Virus record (IMG/VR): IMGVR_UViG_3300025030_000062
Location: 30,900 to 94,899 of that record
Source: a virus
Strand: one strand, 5' to 3'
Length of the DNA: 64,000 nucleotides
The notes under the pieces were generated by a model. It was not told the DNA's origin, did not search any database, and saw only the letters and a program-made list of their open reading frames with translations. Positions within the stretch are counted from its first letter, which is position 1, and every line of letters starts with the position of its first letter. A program made the position numbers and the translations under genes. Below, piece after piece: positions 19,727-26,905 of this stretch.

Positions 19727-20516
19727 AATCAACTCCTTTATTGTCTCTATTTCCTTTGCTAACGTTGCAACCTAAGTGCGCAAGCTGAACGTTTTCCGCG
19801 CAGTGCAACCCGCCTTTAGATAAAGGAATTATATGGTCGATTGAAGGGGATAATGGATTTGGAAACTTAAAACTAACATCAACTTGTTTGCCACATAGTT
19901 TGCAGATAAATCCATCACGTTCGTAAATTTTATTGTGATTTATGTTTTCAACGAATTGAGCTTTACGTTTAGCTCTACGTTCAGCGGAATATTGCGCGAA
20001 CTTTAAAGCATTAGCGATTCTATAGTTCTTACCTTTAGTTTTAATCTTATCAGGATGTTTAGCACAAAATCTTTTTTCTTTAGCTTTAACTTTTTCAGGG
20101 TTTTCTTTATTCCATTTTACAATTCCGGCTTTTACTTTTTCTTTGTTTTCATCTCTATACTTTTTAGCTTGCGCTCTGGATTTTTCTGGATTTTCTTTTC
20201 TATATTTTTTACTATATTCTGAAGCATAATTTGGATTCAGTTCTCTATAACGTTTGTTGCGTTCGTTATACTCTTCGAGTTTATTCAATCTACGTTCTCT
20301 TGCTTTGACTGAACATTCTTCTTTATTAAGTTCGTAATGTTTTTTACGGTATTGTTTTAATTTTTCTTTATTATTTTCTCTATGCTTCTTTGCTTTTTCT
20401 GCATTGCGAATTTTACATTTTTCACATACAGTTATTCCTGGCAAAGCTTCGTTTTTGCATCTGGTACATTTACGAAATACTAATTCAACTACTGGAATAT
20501 CTTCGATTTTGAACAT
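19707..20516 (-). CDS. HNH homing endonuclease upstream of the polymerase gene
   Basis: 269 residues. A Cys4-type finger lies near the N-terminus (CTRCKNEALPGITVCEKC), then a very basic, repetitive region (KKYRxENPEKxxAxxKKYRD units, about 60-180), then the HNH nuclease: CKLCGKQVDV, SIDHIIPLSKGG, NVQLAHLGCN (about 205-260). The 3' end overlaps the polymerase start. Such selfish enzymes cut alleles lacking them and spread by repair. It begins FKIEDIPVVE, a peptide also seen in three other proteins of this window. Confidence 0.85.
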   Translation of the reverse strand: MFKIEDIPVVELVFRKCTRCKNEALPGITVCEKCKIRNAEKAKKHRENNKEKLKQYRKKHYELNKEECSVKARERRLNKLEEYNERNKRYRELNPNYASEYSKKYRKENPEKSRAQAKKYRDENKEKVKAGIVKWNKENPEKVKAKEKRFCAKHPDKIKTKGKNYRIANALKFAQYSAERRAKRKAQFVENINHNKIYERDGFICKLCGKQVDVSFKFPNPLSPSIDHIIPLSKGGLHCAENVQLAHLGCNVSKGNRDNKGVDYEPISS

Positions 20517-20533
20517 AAAGCGCCTCTTTTGAA

Positions 20534-20737
20534 TTAAATTGAAAGTTTAACTGGACTTAAATAGTTGTATAGAGTTACAATTTTGTCAGAACCTGAATCT
20601 TTATCATTACCTCTTTGTAAAAATGAACGCAGCCATTCTACTTGTAATCCGGTATCTATGGCTATTTGAGTTAGTTTTAAACTAATATGTCTATTTTTTA
20701 GTAATGACCAAGTTTTAAGACGAAGTTCTATATTCAT
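20534..20737 (-). CDS. Small helix-turn-helix-like protein (paralogue of the 41523-41717 product)
   Basis: 67 residues, ATG with AAAGGAGAA. The core LTQIAIDTGLQVEWLRSFLQ, then KIVTLYNYLSP, matches LLDIAIATGLSFYWLQSFLK and KVETLYNYLSP in the gene at 41523. The order of helices suggests a Cro-like DNA-binding fold: two helices around an AxxTGL turn, then a recognition helix. Possibly a transcriptional regulator. A terminator-like hairpin lies directly upstream (20760-20796). Confidence 0.65.
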   Translation of the reverse strand: MNIELRLKTWSLLKNRHISLKLTQIAIDTGLQVEWLRSFLQRGNDKDSGSDKIVTLYNYLSPVKLSI

Positions 20738-20759
20738 AAATATTCTCCTTTAAAATGAA

Positions 20760-20796
20760 ACTGAGGCGTATCCTAGCATAAACAGGACGCCTCAGT
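20760..20796 (-). terminator. Hairpin terminator or attenuator
   Basis: ACTGAGGCGT (20760-20769) and ACGCCTCAGT (20787-20796) form a perfect 10-bp stem; on the minus strand the stem is followed by TTTCATTTT. It separates the clamp-like gene from the small regulator-like gene and the polymerase block, so it may reduce read-through into the polymerase genes. Confidence 0.6.
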
Positions 20797-20841
20797 CAAT
20801 GAGATTTTACTGATATTGATGAAAAGTTACGTTAAAATATT

Positions 20842-21885
20842 TTAAGCACGAACCCCCATTAAAGCCCCGCGCACCTTAATGCTATTTGCTTCACCAAAGA
20901 ACATAGCGTAGTTATTAGAATAGAAATCAACAACCTTAATACAACTTTCAATACGTTTCAATTGCTTGATGTTAAAGCAAGGACCGAAATGTATTCCAGG
21001 TACATCGAACACAGCACCTTCGCCCTTGTCTCTATGTGATTGCAAGCAGTTCTCGCCAAAGTACACATTACCTGATTTGCTGAACGGCTCAATAGCAACT
21101 AGAGCTTTATAAAAGCCTATAGGTAGCGGTTGCGGATTACAAGCTACGTTTAAGATATTGTCAATGTTAGGATAAGCTTCTTCGTAAAGCTGCGTTTTGA
21201 CCCATGAGTTATCGTCGTAGAAAAAGGTAACAGAGTTGTTAGAAAATCCTAATTCCTTGAGCGATTTATCGGTGTCGAGCACAGCTGAGATGAATGACTT
21301 TGGCAACAAGAGGGTAGGCAGGTTCATACCGTGCCATACTTCCATGATTACAACAGCATCAGTGCTGATTAGAGAATTCTGACGCAACAATACAGAGCCA
21401 AGGATGACTTTCTTGGCGTCTTCTTTGCTGAAGGGTGCTGCGATATCCATTCCTGCCTTAATCGCGTCAGAAACGGCAGCACAGGGCGCGTCCGGTGCGA
21501 ATCCCGGCGACTCTTCCGGTAAACAAGGAATCGCGGCTGAGAACTTGTCTGCTTTAACAAAAAGCTTGCCAGGATCAACCTGAGTCATGGCAAACTCGGT
21601 AGGACAGTTGCGAATAGCCTCAAGCAGATGCATGATATGCGGCCTAGAGTTCAAATCAACATCAGTCCTAATGCCAGCTGAGATGACGTTGTTTGAAGCT
21701 GTCAATCGTCCGTTATTAAAGCAACAATGTTGTTGTTGGGGCGTACCTGATTTATCAAAGACAACGGAGATAAATTCAAGTTCCTCAAACAGCTTGACAG
21801 AGCGGTTAGCTTTCGGCTTTTGAGTCTTAGTTTGCTTGACTGGCTTAGGCTGCTTAATTGATTTGGAGATAACTCTAGCTGGCAT
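20842..21885 (-). CDS. Sliding clamp-like protein (DnaN-like)
   Basis: 347 residues, close to the usual beta-clamp length of about 370. After a basic N-terminus (KPxKQTKTQKPKANRS) come weak clamp-like features: CCFNNGRLTASNNVISAG, SISTDAV-type strand (LISTDAVVIMEVWHG), LLLPKSFISAVL, QLYEEAYPNIDNIL (like the EGxFPDY loop), and an end of GALMGVRA where clamps have MPMRL. It would hold the polymerase on DNA. It sits in the same leftward block as PolB. Similarity is distant, so a structure prediction would be decisive. Confidence 0.6.
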   Translation of the reverse strand: MPARVISKSIKQPKPVKQTKTQKPKANRSVKLFEELEFISVVFDKSGTPQQQHCCFNNGRLTASNNVISAGIRTDVDLNSRPHIMHLLEAIRNCPTEFAMTQVDPGKLFVKADKFSAAIPCLPEESPGFAPDAPCAAVSDAIKAGMDIAAPFSKEDAKKVILGSVLLRQNSLISTDAVVIMEVWHGMNLPTLLLPKSFISAVLDTDKSLKELGFSNNSVTFFYDDNSWVKTQLYEEAYPNIDNILNVACNPQPLPIGFYKALVAIEPFSKSGNVYFGENCLQSHRDKGEGAVFDVPGIHFGPCFNIKQLKRIESCIKVVDFYSNNYAMFFGEANSIKVRGALMGVRA

Positions 21886-21894
21886 TTTAATACC

Positions 21895-22131
21895 TCACAG
21901 GTTGCGTAGCAAATCGGTTTTGTCAATCAAACGCCGTAACAAGATAGCAATATTGCTTCCACATAAACAACCGCGATCAACTTGTTCAACATGTGTAGTA
22001 TTACTTACTCTGAATCTATCACCTCTCCAAGTGAACCTAATTGCGTCAGGTTCACTTACATCTATATCTTTAATTTGCTCAGGATAAGGAAGTGACGTAA
22101 TAACAAGTTCAAGAAGTTCTTCGTTTTTCAT
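21895..22131 (-). CDS. Hypothetical protein, 78 aa
   Basis: ATG 22131 with AAGGAGA. Acidic N-terminus (NEELLELVITSLP), then a beta pattern (AIRFTWRGDRFRVSN). The GDRFRVSN strand is like those of small phage modulators, but I do not recognise the family. The start overlaps the stop of the upstream gene by four bases, so the two are translationally coupled. Confidence 0.7.
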   Translation of the reverse strand: MKNEELLELVITSLPYPEQIKDIDVSEPDAIRFTWRGDRFRVSNTTHVEQVDRGCLCGSNIAILLRRLIDKTDLLRNL

Positions 22132-22361
22132 ATAAAATCTCCTTCAATCAAAGCTTCAGTTGCGATACAAACAGGGCAATCACAGTTCTTGTTGCTTACG
22201 CCAAGTCCGTTACATTCGCAATCGCGGTCTGTTATGCGTTCTAGGGCGATTTTGTAGATAGAGAGTTTAGCAGCCATCGATTTATACTCTTCAACTGTTC
22301 TAGCGGTCATTGAGCGCATAGGAGGTTGACCGTTGATTTCTAATGTTTCTTCTAAATCCAT
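22128..22361 (-). CDS. Hypothetical protein with C-terminal Cys cluster, 77 aa
   Basis: ATG 22361. The N-terminal half is helical (TVEEYKSMAAKLSIYKIALERI). The second half has DCECNGLG, then CDCPVC, a probable zinc site. Function not recognised. The end overlaps the next gene by four bases. Confidence 0.7.
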   Translation of the reverse strand: MDLEETLEINGQPPMRSMTARTVEEYKSMAAKLSIYKIALERITDRDCECNGLGVSNKNCDCPVCIATEALIEGDFI

Positions 22362-22525
22362 TGCCTAACCTCCTTCGGCCTATCAGACACATCTTCGCCA
22401 TTAGCAAGCTTATGTTTGTAAATCTTATACAAGCTGTCGCTTACTACCCATTTGGGGATCATCGGACCTAGTTCGCAATCCATACATTGTTCAGCAAGAT
22501 ATTGCCCACAATTTGTACAGTTCAT
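22352..22525 (-). CDS. Small zinc-finger-like protein, 57 aa
   Basis: The start at ATG 22525 is chosen because it overlaps the previous stop (ATGA) and has GGAGG nine bases upstream; an in-frame TTG at 22543 would add six residues. CTNCGQYLAEQCMDC forms a CxxC-x6-CxxC zinc knuckle at the N-terminus. Function unknown. Confidence 0.65.
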   Translation of the reverse strand: MNCTNCGQYLAEQCMDCELGPMIPKWVVSDSLYKIYKHKLANGEDVSDRPKEVRQWI

Positions 22526-22827
22526 TCTAAACATCCTCCGCAAAGGTCACAAACTTTGTTCTCAGTGTCGCACATCTCAGCATCTTCGTCGTGTAACTCA
22601 GGATCAACCATTTCAACAACCTTGTTAAGCTCAGCGGCAGCTGCTTCGTATTTGGCTTTAGCAAGGTCGTAAGCAGCTTGAGCTTCAGTTTTCAGGAAAG
22701 CGTGCGCTTCGGTCCAGGTGTTGAACCATTTACACCACTTAGTATTAATAGCTCCAAATCCATAATTAAATTCTTCCTTAACTATTTCAGGCGTGTAAGT
22801 CCCAAGCATTGCGCCGTACTTTATCAT
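22522..22827 (-). CDS. Hypothetical protein with C-terminal CxxC, 101 aa
   Basis: ATG 22827 with GGAGAA. Contains an Ala-rich amphipathic helix (FLKTEAQAAYDLAKAKYEAA, about 48-67) and a C-terminal CDLCGGC metal-binding-like end. Not recognised. First gene of an overlapping run of four small genes leading to the clamp-like gene. Confidence 0.68.
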   Translation of the reverse strand: MIKYGAMLGTYTPEIVKEEFNYGFGAINTKWCKWFNTWTEAHAFLKTEAQAAYDLAKAKYEAAAAELNKVVEMVDPELHDEDAEMCDTENKVCDLCGGCLE

Positions 22828-22855
22828 TTCATTTCTCCGCTAGAGGGAACTAGAG

Positions 22856-23284
22856 TTAAATTAGAAACAAGTATTCGGAGTGATCTCTTGCGTGATGCAA
22901 TGCACAATACCACTTAACCTCAAGAGGTTTGCTGTAGTCTTCGTGGTGCGCCAATACAGGCGTAGCTCCGCAAATTTCACAAGGTAATTTTATTAATTTG
23001 CCTGTTTTAACGGCATATTGGACGGCTCTATGCGCTTCGTGCTTTTCAGGATTACGTCTGCGCCAATCAGCAGTTCTCTCAGTTTTGTTCTCTTTACGTT
23101 TAGGGTCTTCCCGATAGCGTCTCGTATCATATTCTCTAACACTATCGTTGTTAATGCGATGAACTCTGACATCTTTCTTAGTACAATCTTTACACTTATT
23201 AAGATGACCGTCTCCCATTTGAGGATGTTTGTAGAATTCGGAAAGCGGTAGATGCCTATTACATTTAAAGCATGTCTTGCGCAT
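22856..23284 (-). CDS. HNH-type endonuclease with zinc ribbon
   Basis: 142 residues from ATG 23284 (GAGAGGT site); a longer in-frame start at 23329 would overlap the upstream gene. N-terminal CFKCNRHLPLSEF and CKDC form a zinc ribbon. The nuclease part is CEICGATPVLAHHEDYSKP, then CALHHARDH (about 105-135). It is free-standing, basic in the middle, and probably another homing-type enzyme. Confidence 0.75.
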   Translation of the reverse strand: MRKTCFKCNRHLPLSEFYKHPQMGDGHLNKCKDCTKKDVRVHRINNDSVREYDTRRYREDPKRKENKTERTADWRRRNPEKHEAHRAVQYAVKTGKLIKLPCEICGATPVLAHHEDYSKPLEVKWYCALHHARDHSEYLFLI

Positions 23285-23294
23285 AATTAACCTC

Positions 23295-23555
23295 TCAAAA
23301 GGGACATTCCGCGTAACTCCAATCACCACAAGCCTTAACTATTATCCTAACAGGAGGTCTAGCATTAAAAGCTTTACATAATTCAGCTTGTTCATCAAAT
23401 TTCTCGCAATTTAAACACGAACGCATGTTCTTGTCAAGGATATCTATCACTTGAATGCATAATTGATCAGCCAGCTTGTTAATTGCTTCTTGTCTTGATA
23501 CGTATGTATTGTGGGAACGGTCATGCATTTCGGTTGCTGTCATTCCTTCGCTCAT
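23295..23555 (-). CDS. Hypothetical protein with Cys motif, 86 aa
   Basis: ATG 23555, AAGGAGC site. Contains RSCLNCEKFDEQAELC, then ACGDWSYAECPF at the C-terminus, a four-to-five Cys pattern suggesting a metal-binding fold. Four-base overlap with the upstream gene. Function unknown. Confidence 0.68.
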   Translation of the reverse strand: MSEGMTATEMHDRSHNTYVSRQEAINKLADQLCIQVIDILDKNMRSCLNCEKFDEQAELCKAFNARPPVRIIVKACGDWSYAECPF

Positions 23556-23824
23556 AATTGCTCCTTCGTGGGTCGGTAGTTCGTAATTAGGTGCTCTAAG
23601 ACTTGATCAAAGGTTTCATTCTCAAGAGTTAAAATTGAGATTGGCTTAACCGTGCCTGCGAAAGTCTTAAGTCTATATTCAACCACATCAACTTTAGGGT
23701 AAGTATGAAATTCGACAACACCAGGCTCAGGTTCATTTAATACAAGAACTCTTAAGTATGTCCCGTTAATCATGACCCGTTGACCATCCAGTGGTCCGCC
23801 TACGCACATGTAGCCTTTCAACAT
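23552..23824 (-). CDS. GGPLDGQ-family small phage protein, 90 aa
   Basis: ATG 23824. The N-terminus MCVGGPLDGQRVMING is a recurrent phage signature of unknown role. The shorter gene at 23992-24147 begins with the same signature (LLCIGGPLDNQEVEF), so the two are diverged paralogues separated by one tiny gene. Rich in beta strands (VVEFHTYPKVDVVEYRL). Confidence 0.68.
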   Translation of the reverse strand: MLKGYMCVGGPLDGQRVMINGTYLRVLVLNEPEPGVVEFHTYPKVDVVEYRLKTFAGTVKPISILTLENETFDQVLEHLITNYRPTKEQL

Positions 23825-23860
23825 AATATCCTCTCCAATCGCTCCATATCCGAACGAGCG

Positions 23861-23995
23861 TTATTTAAGAAATCCCAAGGTTCCGTTAGGGCAAGGTATC
23901 CAAGCTGTACCAATAACTTGCTCAACGTAGTACATGCCTTTAATCTTCCTGATTCTAAGCTTCTTGCTCTTAGAATACTCAATACCTTCTTTCAT
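23861..23995 (-). CDS. Hypothetical protein, 44 aa
   Basis: Starts at ATG 23995, overlapping the stop of the upstream gene (ATGA). Very basic N-terminus (YSKSKKLRIRKIKGMYYVEQ), then AWIPCPNGTLGFLK. The pattern reads like a small beta-barrel or RNA-binding peptide. Not recognised. Confidence 0.58.
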   Translation of the reverse strand: MKEGIEYSKSKKLRIRKIKGMYYVEQVIGTAWIPCPNGTLGFLK

Positions 23996-24147
23996 ATTGC
24001 CAAACCTCGCATTACAAATTTATTCAGTTCTTTGTCGAGAATGTAAGTGTAAGTACGGCAATTAATAGAAGAGGTGAACGAGCTTATTTCAGAACTAAAC
24101 TCAACTTCTTGATTGTCAAGTGGACCGCCTATGCAGAGTAGTTTCAT
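23992..24147 (-). CDS. Short GGPLDNQ-family protein, 51 aa
   Basis: ATG 24147 with an AGGAG site. Begins KLLCIGGPLDNQEVEF and ends with short beta strands (CRTYTYILDKELNKFVMRG). Truncated paralogue of the protein at 23552-23824. Function unknown. Confidence 0.62.
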   Translation of the reverse strand: MKLLCIGGPLDNQEVEFSSEISSFTSSINCRTYTYILDKELNKFVMRGLAI

Positions 24148-24159
24148 TTGTTGGCTCCT

Positions 24160-24804
24160 TTATTCAGCTATAAACACGCAGAGTTTGTTATTAACAGTTT
24201 CGGTTCTTAGTTCAGGAATCACAGTACCTATAAAGCCGCGCAAGCACGATTTTGCACTAGATAAACTGCTATAATGATGGTCAAGCACCTTAATAAGTTC
24301 GTTGAATTCAACTCCTGGTTTAGCGCGTACTAGATTAACCAACTCTCGGCAAGTACGTTTGAAAGGAGTCCATTGACCACCTTTACTCGATCCCGCCTCG
24401 CAAAACGTTTTCTGTTCTTCGTGCAATTTCAGCAAGTGCGGTTTGCGATTGAGTTTAGGTTTAACGCTTTCTTCAACTAAATCTCTATCTATTTCAATCC
24501 TAATAACACCAATTCCGTAATCTTTGCACACATTCTTAGCTAAACCTCTGTAGCCTGCTGATTTCCAAGGAACTGCTACTGAACTGTAATGGCAATGTCT
24601 ACGCCAATTGTAAGCTTGTTCGATAACAGGAAAGCCAAATGAAAGCTTAGCTTCAATTGCCCATTGAATCTTGTCGCGGGTAGCAACGATATCAACTCTA
24701 CCACCTGGACCTTCAACCTCTTGATAGATCGTCCAGCCCCATTCCTGAAGGTTCTTTATCAAGCATTGAGCTAGTTCTTGTTCGGTTATTTTAGGTTGTT
24801 TCAT
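24160..24804 (-). CDS. PD-(D/E)XK-like nuclease or restriction-endonuclease-fold protein
   Basis: 214 residues, ATG 24804. Residues about 33-55 carry GGRVDIVATRDKIQWAIEAK: an Asp followed by ExK at the spacing of the PD-(D/E)XK nuclease core. A helix and strand with HCHYSSVAVP, then GVIRIEI, follow, as in Mrr/VRR-type folds. The C-terminal half (FKRTCRELVNLVRAKPGVEF) looks like a winged helix. Probably a DNA-processing nuclease in replication or recombination; substrate unknown. Confidence 0.6.
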   Translation of the reverse strand: MKQPKITEQELAQCLIKNLQEWGWTIYQEVEGPGGRVDIVATRDKIQWAIEAKLSFGFPVIEQAYNWRRHCHYSSVAVPWKSAGYRGLAKNVCKDYGIGVIRIEIDRDLVEESVKPKLNRKPHLLKLHEEQKTFCEAGSSKGGQWTPFKRTCRELVNLVRAKPGVEFNELIKVLDHHYSSLSSAKSCLRGFIGTVIPELRTETVNNKLCVFIAE

Positions 24805-24813
24805 ATTGTTCCT

Positions 24814-25050
24814 TTACACAAATTCAATTTCAGTTTCAAAGGGAATTGTGCAGCCGTTAGTTAGTTCAGGTCCGAATACATGCATAACTTCATGCATTTG
24901 CATTTTAAATCTTCCGTCGCGTTGCAAATACATTTCAACGTAAGGCGACGGGTCAAGTCCTAGTTCTTTGTAATACTTATTAAATATCTCTTCGCCGCGC
25001 TTAGTTACTTTTATCAAAACTTGGTCATTAACGTTAAATCTCACGCTCAT
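24814..25050 (-). CDS. Hypothetical protein, 78 aa
   Basis: ATG 25050, overlapping the previous stop by four bases. Predicted beta-rich start (VRFNVNDQVLIKVTKRGEE) and an acidic end. The opening strands and KRGEEI helix resemble small phage proteins that recur in replication clusters, but function is unknown. Confidence 0.66.
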   Translation of the reverse strand: MSVRFNVNDQVLIKVTKRGEEIFNKYYKELGLDPSPYVEMYLQRDGRFKMQMHEVMHVFGPELTNGCTIPFETEIEFV

Positions 25051-25343
25051 TGTTCAGTCTCCTTTAACGCCGTAGCTAGATACTCAGACTTAATTTCAAG
25101 TATCTCAGCTTCTAACTCTTTAACTTTCTCTTTCAACTCTTTGTTAATATAGTCAAGTTCTCGAATCTGATCTTCCTTGCAACTAATCTGATTCTGAAGA
25201 TCATCCCATTCCTCAGAGCAATTACCTTCAAGCACCTCAATAACTCGCAATACAGCTTCATCAGTTATCGTGTGCTTGTAAGCTTCAAGCCAATCTTTTA
25301 CGTCTTCGTAAGTTTCAATTAAAGCTTCGTCGCGCCTAGACAT
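25047..25343 (-). CDS. Coiled-coil hypothetical protein, 98 aa
   Basis: ATG 25343. Strongly acidic and helical; residues about 45-95 form a heptad-like coiled coil (LQNQISCKEDQIRELDYINK and on to ELEAEILEIK). Likely an oligomerising small protein. No family recognised. Confidence 0.66.
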   Translation of the reverse strand: MSRRDEALIETYEDVKDWLEAYKHTITDEAVLRVIEVLEGNCSEEWDDLQNQISCKEDQIRELDYINKELKEKVKELEAEILEIKSEYLATALKETEQ

Positions 25344-25347
25344 TACA

Positions 25348-26016
25348 CTACCTCCCTATTTCCACGTTAGCCGGAATAACCCTTTGCAGTTCACCAGCAA
25401 GCAGATATCTAACAAGCTGTTCTATATCAGAAGTACTCACTTCAGCTTCTTTAATAGCGTTGTACTCAGCATCGGTAAAGGAAAGAGTGATTGCAGTAGG
25501 CGCTTTAGGAGGGTGAAGCAGTTTTGCAAGAGTATCTTTAGGCATAATTTCCTCGCTAGGTGTTTGGTTAAAGACGAATAAAGGACGATTCTTAATTTCA
25601 CACACGCTGCATCTCGGTCCTGCTCCGCGTACATTAACAGTACATCTTTCGCTGTTTTCAAGCATTGCTTCACATTGTTTACTTATTTTCATATTTTCCT
25701 CCAAAGTTTCAATAGCTCCCAAAGAGCATTGTCTATTTAGAAGCACTACAGGATCAATAACCTCTCCGCATAGTGGACATTGCCAAGCGTCAAAGTGTCT
25801 TACAAAGTCATAAAATCTTTCCTGGCGCATAGGCGCTTTGCAGCGAGGACATTTCATTATTCTTCCTTGATAAACTTCGCAAAGTTGAGCATTCATCATC
25901 CTGATATTATCAGACTCACATAACCCTTCTTCGTCCATGCAAACGTATCTCTTGGTTAACTTGTAAGTAACACAGTCGATCATTAAAGCAGCAGGTCTTT
26001 CAGTGTCAGCAAACAA
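25348..26016 (-). CDS. Zinc-ribbon-rich hypothetical protein
   Basis: Up to 222 residues. The start is uncertain: TTG 26016 has no good site, while ATG 25983 gives 211 residues. Zinc ribbons: MKCPRCKAPM with WQCPLCGE (about 54-85), and CSVC with upstream Cys (about 135-140). The C-terminal 60 residues look like a ribbon-helix or small helical domain (ITLSFTDAEYNAIKEAEVST). May bind nucleic acid. It follows the macro-domain gene. Confidence 0.6.
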   Translation of the reverse strand: MFADTERPAALMIDCVTYKLTKRYVCMDEEGLCESDNIRMMNAQLCEVYQGRIMKCPRCKAPMRQERFYDFVRHFDAWQCPLCGEVIDPVVLLNRQCSLGAIETLEENMKISKQCEAMLENSERCTVNVRGAGPRCSVCEIKNRPLFVFNQTPSEEIMPKDTLAKLLHPPKAPTAITLSFTDAEYNAIKEAEVSTSDIEQLVRYLLAGELQRVIPANVEIGR

Positions 26017-26042
26017 ATCAGTTAGCTTAATAGGGTTTTCAT

Positions 26043-26492
26043 TTACCTCTCATAGTTATAAACATGAATATCAATTTGATGCTCGTTGCTAACATGTTCA
26101 AGAATCTGTAACACTATATTCCAATCACCACCAGCGTTATTGCAGCCCATTCCTAGCGGCAAGCCAAGCTTAAAAGGTTGTTGCAATTGCTCTGCTAAGG
26201 AATGTAAAGCATTGTGAAGTGCATCATAATCTGTATAGCGTTTATCCCTACCGTAGCGAAATTGGCCGTACAAGTGAGTTACCTTCTTGCTCCCTAGTTC
26301 ATGACCTATCAAGCACGTTCCAAGGCGCTCGTTTACAGGCCTTTTGTCTTCGAAGTAGGGTAGACATGCCCTTGGAAAGAGTTTACTGATTCTGAGGGCA
26401 ATTCCGGCTCCCATTTTCGCTTGACAGTTGACTTGGTGAGCGATCACCGTGCAGTCACTGGCTAGAAGGTCTTCGTTGTGGTAGATGATCAT
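26043..26492 (-). CDS. Macro domain protein (ADP-ribose binding/hydrolysis)
   Basis: 149 residues, one macro domain. Seen: VIAHQVNCQAKMGAGIAL (residues about 16-33, the Asn and Gly-rich ADP-ribose loop), KVTHLYGQ, and LPLGMGCNNAGGDWNIV (about 108-124, second ligand loop). Macro domains bind ADP-ribose, or hydrolyse ADP-ribose-1''-phosphate or protein/nucleic-acid ADP-ribose. In a phage this could reverse ADP-ribosylation used by host defence or salvage NAD-derived metabolites. The role is inference. Confidence 0.85.
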   Translation of the reverse strand: MIIYHNEDLLASDCTVIAHQVNCQAKMGAGIALRISKLFPRACLPYFEDKRPVNERLGTCLIGHELGSKKVTHLYGQFRYGRDKRYTDYDALHNALHSLAEQLQQPFKLGLPLGMGCNNAGGDWNIVLQILEHVSNEHQIDIHVYNYER

Positions 26493-26680
26493 ACCAGCTT
26501 CTCAATTTGTTCGATAATCTCTTCAAGAGCAAAGCAAACATCACAAATATAATTAACTTCTCTATCACATTTGCATTGTTTATCGTTGCTATAACTGTAG
26601 ATTATTTCAAGAATTTGCTTTTTAGCCGCGTTATATCCTTCGTTGCAAGCTCTAACTTCTATCTGTTGTTTACTAAACAT
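26489..26680 (-). CDS. Hypothetical protein with Cys pair, 63 aa
   Basis: ATG 26680 with GGAGGT. CKCDREVNYICDVC in the middle forms a zinc-like CxC-x7-CxxC site, flanked by helices (ALEEIIEQIEKLV). Overlaps its neighbours on both sides (26489-26492 and 26659-26680). Unknown function. Confidence 0.66.
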   Translation of the reverse strand: MFSKQQIEVRACNEGYNAAKKQILEIIYSYSNDKQCKCDREVNYICDVCFALEEIIEQIEKLV

Positions 26681-26889
26681 ATTACCTCCTTACCCAACCT
26701 CTCACACAACTCAACAGCCTCCTGTTCGCTGAACTCACCTGAACCAGCGGCAACCAATGTTACAGGACCGACGCAAATGGACTTAATTGAAGCATCACAA
26801 CCTCTCAACTGTTCGAACAGTAGTATTTGATTCTTAGCAAACTGTTTGGTATTCATGTTAAGGTACTTGTACTCAACAAGCTCACTCAT
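26659..26889 (-). CDS. Hypothetical protein, 76 aa
   Basis: ATG 26889, AAAGGAG site. Helical start (NTKQFAKNQILLFEQL), then a Gly-rich turn (LVAAGSGEFSEQEAVEL). The coding end overlaps the next gene by 22 bases. Not recognised; directly downstream of the helicase. Confidence 0.66.
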   Translation of the reverse strand: MSELVEYKYLNMNTKQFAKNQILLFEQLRGCDASIKSICVGPVTLVAAGSGEFSEQEAVELCERLGKEVICLVNNR

Positions 26890-26905
26890 TTATGTCTCCT
26901 TTGAG

